DNA from: Dryomyza anilis
Lineage: Eukaryota; Arthropoda; Insecta; Diptera; Dryomyzidae
Length of the DNA: 64,000 nucleotides
Direction of reading: 5' to 3'
NCBI GenBank assembly: GCA_951804985.1
Contig: OX638130.1
Location: forward strand, 80,904,583-80,968,582
The first letter of the stretch is position 1; each line of letters begins with the position of its first letter. Made by a program: the position numbers and the translations under genes. The notes under the pieces are model-generated. The model ran no database searches. It was not told where the DNA came from and saw only the letters and a list, made by a program, of their open reading frames with translations. Below are positions 44,533 through 55,555 of the stretch, in pieces.

Positions 44533-45234
44533 ACCAGTTGGGAAGGTTAGATCACATGGGAAATTTTAAAGTAGGTGTAATTATGATAGTTAGGAGTATC
44601 AAAATTATAGTCGGTCTAAGCTGACTATAAATACCCTACACATATGTGTGGTTACCATTCAAAGTGATATATATGTCACCAGGGTATACGAATCCTGAAA
44701 ATAACTACAAACATTAAATCGCTGAAGAATTTCCATTCATTTGATACCCATATTTACAAATGGGTAGGTGTACCGAATTTCGATTTTTTTTTTGTGAACC
44801 ACAAGTCTTTTCGCCGGAAAACATTATTATCACGTACTTGAGCATGATGTCAATATATATTTGACCAAAAAAGTTTACCTAAGCACGTATACATAAAAAT
44901 TGATCTTTATATGTACATTTTATATGAGGTATTTGAACATAAGTGGTCGGATCATAGGTCACAATATACCTTCGCACATACAGCGTAGGTATATTAGTAA
45001 TCAAAGTTATAAGTTTCATTTATCTAGCTCATCAATTTTAAAAGTAGTAGGGATTTCAACAGACAGACAGACGGACAGACAGACGGACAGACAGACGGAC
45101 ATCGCTAAATCGACTCAGGAGGTCATGCTGATCAAGAATATATATAATTTTCCATACCGGAGATGCTTTCTTCTGGGTGTTACAAACGGCGTACCAAACT
45201 GAATATACCCGTTCACTCTTAGTGTAGGGTATAA
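44533..45234 (-). mobile_element. DINE-1/mini-me-like element, family A, full length
   Basis: Starts (3' end) CCAGTTGGGAAGGTTAG and ends (5' end) CACTCTTAGTGTAGGGTATA. (GTCY)n array at about 45060-45102 on the minus strand. The hairpin ATAGTCGG/CTGACTAT at 44607-44630 is kept with one mismatch. Nearly collinear with 3685-4400. Confidence 0.85.
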
Positions 45235-46140
45235 AAAAGGTAATTTTTTAATTAATTATCCCGTTTTATGTCATCCAACCAATATCGTAGACTTCAATCC
45301 CGAGCGTCAAGACACAGCTGCAGGGCCAGCAGCCAAAATGTGGTAGACATGTTTTTGTTGTAAGCTTGTATGTTTCAAGATTTTCTGGATCCTAATCAAG
45401 GTTAGCGGGGGCGGTCGGTATATTTTTTTAAAGATTCACAGAAGTCCAAACATAATATATTTCGGTAAGCTATTAGTTTTGGACGCGCGTTATGTTATAT
45501 TTTGTGTAAGGGTTTATATTGCAATCATAAAAACATACTGTTTTTAGCGTCACTACATTTTTGTTCCTAATTTTCACTGCCCTTTTTTGGTAATGTTATT
45601 ATCATTTTCAAATTCAGAGTCAGCGCTAAAAATAGCACTTATTTTATATTTGAAACTGATTTGAAAACACACACTAGACATTAAAGGCAATTATGATTAT
45701 TTTTTCAAACGCTTATCCTGTGGCATATTGGGTAGTGATAACACTATTTATTCTTAGTGTATTTAAATTACATTTGTGCGCGGAATTTTATTGTCAATTG
45801 GGGAATTTTGCTAAAAATATCGGGGAAAATGAAAATATATGAGTTGGCATCACTGATTGGGCTGAAAATGCCTATATTTGTATGAAGCCATAATACGTAA
45901 ACCAGGCAAAGACTCGTAAATCCGAAAAGTCCACTTGGCAATTGTTTTCTAAAAGCGGCTGCATATAAATTGAATTGCATACATTTAATTTATAAATTTT
46001 AATTTAACAAACTGTTATTATTTCTTTATTTTTATTTTAAACACATTTATTTGAAAAAAGTCGAAAATCGATTTAAAATCGATTTTTTGCTCCTATTAAT
46101 CGATTTCAAAAATCGAATTGAAAATAGTACTAATCACTAT

Positions 46141-47400
46141 GTATTCATTATAAATAGAATTCATACATTTTACAAATTTTAATATTAATCATAATCGAAA
46201 TTATGAATATTATATGAAATATATAACTTGTGTTACTTATTGCATATTCATTTTTTAAATGCGCAATTAACCTCTCTTGGGAAAAACCACAGCATTTCTC
46301 CAGTCTGAAAATCATTTAAGTGAGTGAATTAAGTGAAAATGTGTAATTTGAAAAAAAATGAGAAATTTAACAGAAATATAAGTTTAAGTGAAGCATTTTT
46401 CCTTATTTTTTTAATGCACTTTTCATTTTTCTACTAACATATTAACTTTTCATATGTGATATTTTTCACTTTGTTCTGCATAAATTGGATTTCTTTTTCC
46501 ATCTGGAGGCTACGGATAATTAGTACAATGTATGAAATTTTAATCATGAATTATGAAATTAAATCATAAACTATATTCCAGAACCTATTCCAATTACTCA
46601 TGACTTATGAATATATTGTACACAAAATATACGCAATATTTTATTCAATTAATCATAATAATTGATTCTTACTATAATCATGTATTATGATTAATGACCA
46701 AATCATTATGATTACTTATTCTTGGCTGGATATCATGATTAATTTTTGCAAAATTTATGCGTGATTTATTTCATGATTTATGAGTACATTTCTCATGATC
46801 GGTAAGATTAGGAAATGTGTTTATTATAATCGTAAACAAAATTAAGAGCGGTTCCGCTTACCGTGGTCCAGAAGTCTAACTTGTTTTCTAACTTGTTTGG
46901 TAAAACTATCCCGTAGATTTTAGTGATATATATAAGGTAGATACTGCTACAATAGGGCGGAATATAGGTCAAATCTCGACTGATCACGTCCATATTAGAC
47001 AGCATACATTCAATCGAAACTCTGAGCTTCATTGATTTGCCTATCTTTATATTCCATCGTGTAATCTTCTTTTTACAAAAAAAATACCAACTTTAAAAAT
47101 TTTAAGTAAAAATGTAAATTTCATATTTAATTTTCTCACTTGAAAAGTAAAAATACTTTTTAAGAAGAAAATGTATTTTAATTTTAAATGGCAAATCTTA
47201 AATGGTAAATCTTCTTCGGTCGTAATTAATTCCAAAACCCGATGTAAAATGAATAATCGAAGTAAAAACAGCTCTTCTAAATACTTAAATACGCCAGATT
47301 TTCTTTTAAATGCACGACACTAAAAATCACATCTAAAAACAGATCAAAAAGTAAATGTTGTTCATAAAAACTTGCAAAAAAGTTTCAATCTATCATCGAA
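46141..47400. other. AT-rich, ATTATGATTA-rich, no gene
   Basis: 46140-46240 and 46530-46800 are dominated by ATTATGATTA/AATCATGATT words, continuing the composition of 41200-41330. This host sequence was split by the outer hAT-like element. No coding feature. Confidence 0.5.
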
Positions 47401-48438
47401 CACGATTTTTACGATCATCTCTCCCGCCTGCTGCCAGTCCTGCCTGCCTGCCTTCCTGTCTGTCCTGTTCTCAGCGCTAGTGTGCGGCTTCTAAATTTAT
47501 ACTCACGACGACTAAAAGGCATCGACAACGACTGTTGCTGATAAAAGAGGCAACAGTCGCGGCGGCCTGCGGCTGCATTTGGATGGTGCTGCATTTCGTT
47601 GCATTTTTAGGTTATATTTTCTAATTACTTGTTCGCACTCGAGTCTTCTCGTCGGCAACACATAAATTGTGAATATTAGCAGCAACTGCAGCGCAGGCTG
47701 CCTGCCAGGCAGCAACATATCAGAACGACAACGACAACAAAGACGGCAGAAGCGGCAGCAGCAACTGTTGCAAGGAATGCTGTTACTGCACTCGTTCGAT
47801 GTTGTTGTTGTGGTTGCAACATCTGAAGCGGTCTGTGATCATGTTGAACAACAAGTTGCAAGTTGCTGCATATTGTTTTGACTACATTTAAAGACGTAAA
47901 AAGTTGTCGAAAATATAGAAAACACTGAAACACAGTAGTGGCAAAAAATTTCAAATATACCTAATTTTTCACACATTTTAAAATATATTTTGCTTTAAAC
48001 AAAAAATACTGAAATTTTTAATGAGACGAAAATAGTCAACAATTATTCATTTTTTTCATCAAAGACTACAAAAAACAAAATGCTTTAAATAAAAACTTTG
48101 TTTGTGTTGCTGATTTAAAAATTCGATATGAAGTCAGCATCGCATGCAACCATGGCATTGGTACCATGTTTTAGTATAAAAATGCAATTGAAAAATAAAA
48201 AAAAAAAATGGAAAAAAATTAACAATAACAACATCATAAGCAGCAGAAACGATTATAACAACATACAACAAGCGAGTCTTGTATTCGTATGGATGGACGG
48301 CGCGTTCTGTTTTGCATTTTTTTTTTTTTTTGCGTTTTTCCACGCAATCGATTGACTGCACTTTTTACTGCACTCGCGCCCGGCAGCAATTCACACATGC
48401 GAGTCGAGGCAGACGGACAATCAGGCGAACGAACGACG
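47401..48438. other. GC-richer unique block with CAG/CAA and CCTG repeats
   Basis: 47430-47475 has a CCTGCCTGCCTTCCTG run. 47675-47880 is rich in GCAGCAACTG/CAACGACAAC words, with frames on both strands (plus 47669-47881, minus 47676-47954) that are low-complexity only. 48190-48330 has poly-A and poly-T runs. It appears to be host single-copy DNA; it supplies the CGACG site used by the T1 element. Confidence 0.4.
48434..48438. repeat. 5-bp target duplication of T1 (CGACG/CGACT)
   Basis: CGACG precedes the left heptamer; CGACT (52248-52252) follows the right one. Four of five bases match, GC-rich like the other copies. Confidence 0.6.
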
Positions 48439-49279
48439 CACAGTGGGGCAGCGAGTACCTAAAATTGGTGAAAACCTCAAAAGTCAAATTGACCTTAATT
48501 ATTGTTGGCGCTGCAGTCCTGAAACTTTGTACGATCTCTCTCACCATTTGATTTGTGTGTGTTATGTAGTACTCAATGTTGTGGGATCTATAGTTTATTG
48601 CCCAATCCGAACGGAGCACAGTGTGATTTTTCATAATCTAGGTGGACATAAATCGAATTTTAAAGTACAGACTTCAAATTTTGCATACAGAAGTTTTCTG
48701 AAAGTAAAAACTTCTCCACACAAAATTGGCATGGTCAGACAACTGACACCCCCACTTCCCATAGAAAAAATATTTAAGACTATACACATTTGGCAAAAAT
48801 TCTTCTACAACTGAAATAAAAAATATATATTCTGCAAAATTTAGGCATTAGATGTCGTTTTTCATGAATATTCCATAGTCCGTTTTCAAGGATATTCGAC
48901 AGAAATGCAAAAAATGTGTTTTTAGGAATACTCATGCTCAGTAGGCGTTAGATGCAGTCAACTTAATATTTCTAAAATCTAAAATATGTATAGCCCTCTT
49001 TAAGCCCTCTTATCAAGTGTTGTGTCAATTTTCAAAATACTTATCAGGGTTCCTGAGATATGATTAAAAAAAAGAACGAATTATTTAAATTGTTACGATT
49101 TTTTTTCGAAATTTTTTTAATGTGAGTAGTATATCGTAAAAAGACATCTTTAATCAATAATATGAATTCCAAATATGTCTTTCCACCTGTAGTTGTCTCA
49201 AAATTGTTGCATTATAATTTTTAAATGCAAATCGTGCAAAATAAAAGGTATACATTCCACGAAAAAAAATAGTTTTTAT

Positions 49280-50070
49280 TATACCCTACACCTATGAGGT
49301 ACAGGAGGCGTGTCTGGTATGGAAAAGTATATATATTCTTGATCAGCATCACTACCCGAGTCCGTTTAGCCATGTCCGTCTGTCTGTCCGTCTTGCTGTC
49401 TTGTTGTCTTGCTGTCCGAATACAGAATAACTTGAGAAATACTGATCAGAATGCGATGAAATTTCGTCTCAATATATTTTAGCCAAAAGTAGGAACTGAG
49501 TTTGAAAATGAGCCAAATCGGTCAACGGACACGCCCACCTCCCATACAAGTCACTTTTATATAACTCTTTCGAAACTAATAACTCGAAAAGTATTCAAGG
49601 TATAGTTATAAAATTTAAAACGTATTGTTAGAATTCACCTAAAAATATGTGGTCCAAAAATGGGCGTGATCCGCCAACTTTTTTGTCATTATTTCCCGGG
49701 TTTTCATAGTGGAAATTTGATCCGTAAATTATTAAAATCTAATCTATGAAATATTAGCCTTTCAAAATTTTAAATATAGGCGTGGTCCGCCCAATTATAT
49801 TTTTCAATTTTTTTTTTAGTTTTTTTATACTTTATATACTTTTTTTTATTTATGGGGATATAAGACGTTAATTTCTGATGTATGAATAATATTCTGAGGG
49901 TGGGGAGGTTCAGCATAATTAAAAATTTAAAATTAAGGTATACAATTAAATATTCCTCATTAATATCTCCACCAAAGGTGTCGGGTATTCCATAGTCGGG
50001 CCCGACCGACTATAATAATCCGCCCCATGTGACCGAACTTACCCATGTGACCTAACTTTCCCAACTCGTT
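49280..50070 (+). mobile_element. DINE-1/mini-me-like element, family B
   Basis: Close copy of 27524-28316, from TATACCCTACACCTATGAGG to CTTTCCCAACTCGTT. It lacks about 38 bp after AGGTACAGG (including GTAACGCCCC) and has about 60 extra bp near 49910-49970. The GTCY array is shorter (49375-49420). Confidence 0.85.
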
Positions 50071-50189
50071 GTTTAACTGAATTTGTGAAAATAAAAAATA
50101 CATTATTTTTTGAAATTCATAAAATGAGTTAAACTTGCATAATAAATTTATGAGAGCTGCATCAAAAAAATTTCATTATTCCTTCCAAC

Positions 50190-50280
50190 GGCTTAGACCG
50201 ACTATAATTTTGATAATCCTAACTATCATAATAACACCCACTTTAAAATTTCCCATGTGATCTAACCTTCCCAACTGGTT
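50190..50280 (+). mobile_element. DINE family A 3'-end fragment
   Basis: GGCTTAGACCGACTATAATT through CCCATGTGATCTAACCTTCC to CAACTGGTT matches the last 90 bp of family A. It begins inside the terminal hairpin, so it is a 5'-truncated copy. Confidence 0.8.
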
Positions 50281-50586
50281 AAATTTTATTTCATGTTCAT
50301 TTTCGGCTTAATGAGACATTTTTCTACTAAATATGCGAAAAAAGAAATCAATTGAAAATACTTTTTTTTGCATTTTGTCCCCCTAGATATGAAAAATATC
50401 ACACTGTGCGGGGGGTGAAAGCTTTTCCAAGTGTTACTCTCAGAGGTTTGCCATTGTCTGCCGAGTGGTAGTGCGGTATAGAGAAATGTTTTCTTCGAAG
50501 AGATCTTGTTAAATTTTTTTAAAACATTTATCTTTTACAAAGATGAAAACAAAAACGTTCCGAAAAATCGTATTGTATTGTTATTT

Positions 50587-50815
50587 AGGGTGTGTGCGAA
50601 TAGGACTAAATTGCTGACTAATCTAAATTTTGTCGGTTATGCAATTTTGAATTTTCAAATTTTCGAGGAGACTAAATTGAACTAAATTGGATGATATCAT
50701 ACGCTGATATCGCTTTATTGCGGACTTTAACAATTACTGGTTACCGAATGGAGATCGAATGATAAGCCATTCAATTTAGTTTATTCAGCAATTTAGTCGA
50801 ACTCGCACACACCCT
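50587..50815. mobile_element. 229-bp MITE, AGGGTGTGTGCGA ends
   Basis: AGGGTGTGTGCGAATAGGAC at the left faces AGGGTGTGTGCGAGTTCGAC read from the right, and ACTAAATTGCTGA follows in both. T1 body sequence flanks both sides. Ends resemble hAT MITEs; an 8-bp duplication is not certain. Confidence 0.82.
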
Positions 50816-50887
50816 TTTACTTTTTAAACAGTTATCAAAGTATTGCCTTTTGGGAGTCATTCACATTTCATGCCATCTATACATGGC

Positions 50888-51680
50888 TTACACAGCAACG
50901 GTCCTTCGGTGCTGAAGAGAACCAATAGGTGATGGAATATTTTCATCCCCTATTAAATATATTGCACGATCTGGTTTTCGGTCCAGGAACTCAAAATAGG
51001 ATTTTGAAGCCCCTGTCCAAATGTGCGTATTGTATTCCATCTTAGGTCGTATATAGGTGGTGTAGGCAGTGCGCAAGTCAGCGGGAGTGAAGTATGTCGT
51101 ACACCGTTTTAGAAAACCGAGGCACTTGGCCGATTCTTTCAACACATCAAATATATGATCCTTCCAACGAAGGTCTGGATTAAAATCAACAAAGGGAGGG
51201 AGGAATGAATCCATTCTTTTATGAGATAGCAGATAACATTGGGTCTTGCTTGCATTAAAATCAAATCTATTTGCAAGACCCCACTCTAAGATTAAATCAA
51301 GGTCATTATTGAGTGTGTCATTCATTGTGCGCCTTTTATTCTCAATCTCAACAGAATTTTTGTAACTGGCTGAATATTGAAAATCTTCCAACAAGATGGA
51401 TAAACTCCTGTCGTGTAGGAGATGTTGAAAATATTCCGCAACGAACAAGACAGCATTGACGCACACTTCCTCGACACATGGGCAGATATTCCATCTGGCC
51501 CAGAGGCTTTGTTAATATTGAGGTTTTTCTAAAACCTTTTTAACTCCACGATTTCGAAAAAGTATCTCCAGCATTGCACAAGAAATAAAGTTGAACTATT
51601 TGCAAATAAAATAAATAGCTTTATTAACCGGGTCAGTGAAGGTCTGGCCAATCATTTTACAAATGACCAGACATTTTTAC
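50888..51680 (-). pseudogene. jockey-like LINE RT with internal deletion
   Basis: On the minus strand one frame reads LNINKASGPDGISAHVSRK (about 51525-51470), then FNISYTTGVYPSCWK (about 51433-51390) and IQPV, the RT fingers. After about 51350 a different frame takes over with NDLDLILEWGLANRFDFNAS, KTQCYLLSHKR, DLRWKDHIFDV, CLGFLKRC, DLRTAYTTYIRPKMEYNTH and SIGSLQHRRT, the segment after the palm. The central RT region with the YADD box is deleted at the junction, so the copy is dead. The 192-codon open frame at 50888-51466 begins with about 45 residues read out of frame, so its ATG is not a real start. The same protein segment, more decayed, lies at 11895-12340. The LINE is inserted in T1 sequence. 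Confidence 0.85.
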
Positions 51681-51683
51681 TAC

Positions 51684-51743
51684 CTCTATGGTAGACTCTA
51701 TGGTAGACTCTATGGTAGACTCTATGGTAGACTCTATGGTAGA
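51684..51743. repeat. 12-bp tandem repeat, 5 units
   Basis: Five perfect copies of CTCTATGGTAGA. Confidence 0.95.
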
Positions 51744-51835
51744 GTAGAACCTTTTTCCGCGCGTTTCTTTCGTGAAGAAACTTTTCGCACGAGATTACGG
51801 TATTACTACGATTCCTAGCCTGTCGCTCCCGTATA

Positions 51836-52084
<249 letters not shown>

Positions 52085-52252
52085 ATTTAATTATTTTATT
52101 TGTATGGGTGGTACCACGCCTATTTAAAAAATGTTCACGCCTACTCTAAATGTTCAGTTTTAAATCTTCACACAATATTAGTCAATTCTCATAGTTATTT
52201 TTCTATTGAGGTTTTCGCCATATGTTAGTAATCCCTGCCCCACTGTGCGACT

Positions 52253-52425
52253 CGCGGAACCAGCTGCGACTTCCATCATGAATTGACGAGAGTCACGTCG
52301 CATACACTAAAAGCAAAAGTACATATCACAGTTGTCAAACTCATCACAACCTTTTACGGTTTCGAGAAAAACGTTTACATTTATTTTTTTTTTCAAAATC
52401 TCGCAATTAATTTGCCATCTTATTC
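52253..52425. other. Host flank, no gene seen
   Basis: GC-richer start (CTCGCGGAACCAGCTGCG) matching the composition of the left host flank of the T1 element; nothing else recognised. Confidence 0.4.
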
Positions 52426-52530
52426 TGGCACGAGTCACAATCTCAACCCGGTCTCAATAGTTCTCATTGTCACAATTATATATTTTGTCAATTTCGTATT
52501 TTCGTCAATTTTATGTCAATTTAGCGATGA
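52426..52530. mobile_element. MITE fragment related to 18309-18441
   Basis: TATTCTGGCACGAGTCACAA and following CCCGGTCTCAATAG / TTGTCAATTTCG resemble the left half of the 18309 MITE. The right terminus is missing. Confidence 0.5.
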
Positions 52531-54078
52531 ATAAAAAATGCAAGACTCTTGTTCACATTCCTCATCTTGCAGTTTTTCTTTGCAAAAAAAAATAAAAAAT
52601 TGACTTTCCAAAGCTAGAACAAGAACAGGACTATCATGTCGTCGTCTAACATTCAAATTAGCAAAATCGTTATGAATTATATTTATATATTTATTTTATT
52701 TATATATTATATTTATATACGTTTAATTTGATATTATTTTAGAGACTTGGTAATGCAAGTATTGGTAGCTTAGGGTTGACCGAGTCTTGGGCCAAAACTA
52801 ATCAACCATGACTTGGTCGAGTGTTGGCCGAAAACTGGTGAACCGACTCTTTGCCGCCCACACACATAAAAATCCTCTTTTGGCATGAGGTTGGAAGAAT
52901 GAAAAAGTTAGTTGTACCAACTAACTTCATTCGGTTAAATCGAATGGTTTACAAATTTGCTGACGGAACTGCCATATTAGCCTATACACTGGAAATATTA
53001 GTCTATACACACTTCAAATTGTTCTAAATCTGTACTAAATTGTTCTAAAACAGTTCGAAATTTGTTGCAGTACAAATCACAACTCTTTGACAATAATAAC
53101 CGACTAAGCGGTTGATAGAACCGAATAATACAAAATGTATATATTTTCAATACGAATGTAGTAAAATAGTTGTACCATGCAAACATTTTTCGCTGAGTGT
53201 AGAATGTTTTACTTGAATGTAACGCTTTAATACGATTTAATGTACTAAGATGTAAAGTACTATTGTAGAGTATAAAAAATTAATTGTGAAACGATGAGGT
53301 CTAAGTAAACCATTTCAATGCTCCAGAGCTAAATGTGAAATTTTCATATATTTATTTACATAATAGTTGCTGTTACTGTGGAACGATGTACTCATTGTAG
53401 TAATTGTAACAAATAGTTGAAACAGCATTCATTTAGTTATTTATTCGACTGCACCAATGTACGTCCGAGTACGTATTCTAAACGCATGTATTTGGAGTTT
53501 TATGCCAACCTATAAAATGTTAAATCATTTGGCAAATTGTAGTCAAATCATTTGAGTTGCTATTCCTTTTTTTTATTATTTTTTTTCACTTCAGCATACA
53601 ATGCGAGAAACATGGAGGACTCCGTTCGGACTCGGAGGAGTTGAGCTAAAATGAAAAACCAGACAAGCATAAATGGACGAATTATGGCACGAAGTCTCAG
53701 TTGATTTCGATGCATGATCCGTAGAGAGACGTTAGGATCTTGGCACGGGGACGTTGCGGCGCGCCGACTTAAATACATTTCAATAAATTGCTGTCCAAAT
53801 GAAATTGTTGCACGAGATAAGAAATTGAAAACGTTGCATCGATGCATGTGTCTCTCTGTCTGTCTGTGTATTTTATGATGCGTTTTCATTCACGTCTCTT
53901 GTATGTGTAGCTGATAATTTGTGGCTCTTGTTGGCACTAAAATTTGTTGTAATTTGTTTTGTTTTCTATTTTCGCATTTAACTTTTGAGATGTGAATTTG
54001 TTTTGTTGCACAAATTGACTGCATTGCATATACACCCAGAAAAACATGGTAAATTAAAAGTATTTCAATAGAAAAACA
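52531..54078. other. No gene recognised; short repeats
   Basis: 52755-52860 has repeats of GACCGAGTCTTGGGCCAAAA-type words in two versions. 53560-53900 is GC-richer, with a minus-strand open frame (53560-53889) of no recognised family. 54034 starts a MITE-like ACCCAGAAAAACATGG. Confidence 0.4.
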
Positions 54079-54411
54079 ATTGAAGGGTTTGGTGCAAAAA
54101 AGGGTCAAGACCACTTTTTTCGAAATTGAGTTTTTGATGACATATGATATCTATATATATAAAACTCTTGGTCCGTCTGTCAGTCTGTGGGTCTGTCTGC
54201 CTGTCTGTCTGTCTGTTTGTTCCAGCATCACGTCTAAACCGCTGAACCGATTTAACTGAAATTTTGCCACAGGATACTAAGGAGTCCGGAGGGTGTCATA
54301 GGCTATATATGGGCGGGATTGGACAAAGGGGCGTGGTACCTCCCATACAACCTAAACTTTCAAAACGACATAACTCAGCACATACACAATCTAAAAAGAT
54401 GAAACAAAAAA

Positions 54412-54945
54412 CTAAAATTCACCACGCTAAAACTCACCACACTAAAACTCACCACACTAAAACTCACCACACTAAAACTCACCACAATAAAACTCACTAC
54501 GCTAAACCTCACCACACTAAAAATTCACCACACCAAAACTCACCACACTAAAACTCACCAAACCAAAATACACCACACTAAAACTCACCACACTAAAACT
54601 CAACACAATAAAGCTCACTACACTAAAACTCACCACACTAAAAATTCACCTCACTAAAACTCACCACACTAAAACTCAGCATACTAAAAACTCACCACAC
54701 TGAAACTCACCACACTAAAACTCAACGCACTAAAACTCACCACAATAAAACTCACCACACTAAAACTCACTACACTAAAAATTCACCACACTAAAAGTCA
54801 CCACATTAAAACTCACCACACCGAAACTCACCACACTAAAACACACCACACTAAAACACACCACACTAAAACTCACCACACTAAAAATTCACTAAACTAA
54901 AAATTCAACACACTAAAACTAACTACACTAAAACTTCTACTGGGA
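54412..54945. repeat. 15-bp minisatellite, ~35 units
   Basis: Degenerate tandem copies of CACCACACTAAAACT, with length variants (AAAATT in place of AAACT) and substitutions (CACAATA, CTACACT). It lies inside the Helitron. Confidence 0.92.
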
Positions 54946-55085
54946 AAAACTCTACGGGGAAGAATTCTACCGGGAAGAGTTCTACCGGGAACAATTCTAC
55001 GGTAAAGCGTTCTATGGGGAAGAATTTTACGGCGAAAAATTCTACTGGGAAGAATTCTACGGCGAAATATTCTACTGTCTGAATT
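54936..55085. repeat. Second minisatellite, ~15-16-bp units
   Basis: About nine degenerate copies of GGGGAAGAATTCTACC/GGCGAAAAATTCTACT directly follow the first array. Confidence 0.88.
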
Positions 55086-55555
55086 GTCTTTGAGAAAAGT
55101 TTTTTTGGCGGAGAATTATTATTTGGTTACTACATTTATAAAACCAATAGAAACTTCCACAGCGAAGCACGGGCCCCTGATATAAAAAATAATTATAATG
55201 TTTTTTTATATTAATAAAATCGCTTTATATCTATGAATTCACAAAATCTTGGCATGAGTCGTGCACGGGTCCAGCTAGTCTTTTTATATTTCGCGTCGTT
55301 TGGTACCAAACTCAGCCATATCATAAGTAATTACACTGAGATAGCACGATTTAAATGGCAAATTACGCAATATATCCGAATTAAAAACTAAATTCAAGTT
55401 TTTTTTTGTAAACACAACAATGCATACGTAATTTATACGGCAAATATTTTTTTTAAACATGAAATTGCAAAATTGGCAATTTTTAAAAATATTTTTGATT
55501 TCCCAGTTAAGTTAAAAAATAAACTTAACCCTTTTTTGCACCAAACCTTTCAATT

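Larger units (their letters stand above)
42083..45855. mobile_element. Inner hAT-like element, CAGTGATGCCAACT ends
   Basis: CAGTGATGCCAACT begins at 42083, and its exact complement ends at 45855. Flanks CTTGGGCT (42075-42082) and ATTGGGCT (45856-45863) match at 7 of 8 bases. GGGGAATT words cluster near both ends. 3773 bp, non-coding, containing a tandem array, a MITE and a DINE copy. Confidence 0.82.
41340..46132. mobile_element. Outer hAT-like element with 8-bp duplication ATCACTAT
   Basis: Exact 8-bp duplication ATCACTAT at 41332-41339 and 46133-46140. Both ends start TAGT and are packed with AAATCGATTT words (41352-41445 and 46055-46115). No transposase found. A second hAT-like element (42083-45855) lies inside. 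Host flanks on both sides are ATTCATGAATT-rich. Confidence 0.75.
48617..50408. mobile_element. Transib-like family T2, RSS-like ends
   Basis: Terminal inverted repeat CACAGTGTGATATTTTTCAT (left copy has a 2-base deletion), continuing TATCTAGGGGGACA. Left: heptamer 48617-48623, 22-bp spacer, ACATAAATC at 48646-48654. Right: heptamer 50402-50408, 23-bp spacer 50379-50401, ACAAAATGC (reverse of 50370-50378). Each nonamer-like block matches ACAAAAACC at 7 of 9. Flanks CGGAG (48612-48616) and CGGGG (50409-50413) derive from CGGCG of the SINE. 1792 bp, of which DINE B (49280-50070) and a DINE A tail are later insertions. The open frame at 48443-48814 crosses element borders and is meaningless. Confidence 0.75.
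48497..50512 (-). mobile_element. SINE fragment split by Transib-like element T2
   Basis: Tail and body at 48497-48616 (TTGGCGCTGCAGTCC, ATCTCTCTCACCATTTG, CCCAATCCGAACGG). The body continues at 50409-50512 (GGTGAAAGC, GTGGTAGTGCGGTATAGAG). The tRNA head is missing. The break lies at the same CGGCG position as in the SINE at 10096-11250. Confidence 0.8.
54150..55279 (+). mobile_element. Helitron, non-autonomous, with two minisatellites
   Basis: Begins TCTATATATATAAAACTCTT and ends CGTGCACGGGTCCAGCTAGT. TC at the start and CTAGT at the end, with a short GC-rich inverted stretch before the 3' end, fit Helitrons. A (GTCY)n stretch follows the start (54172-54220), then ACCGATTTAACTGAAATTTT and a minisatellite zone. 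There is no Rep/helicase frame; the 54264-54551 frame is repeat-encoded (Thr-His-rich) and not a gene. Confidence 0.78.
54079..55555. mobile_element. Inverted-repeat element split by a Helitron
   Basis: AATTGAAGGGTTTGGTGCAA AAAAGGGTCAAG at 54079-54110 faces the near-exact complement at 55524-55555, a 32-bp terminal inverted repeat with two mismatches. Without the Helitron (54150-55279) it is about 350 bp, a MITE size. Confidence 0.82.

Noticed and set aside
48443..48814. A 123-codon frame
   Set aside because: It runs across T1, SINE and T2 borders, so it is a mosaic of insertions.
54264..54551. A Thr-His-rich protein
   Set aside because: The frame is generated by the 15-bp minisatellite in the Helitron.
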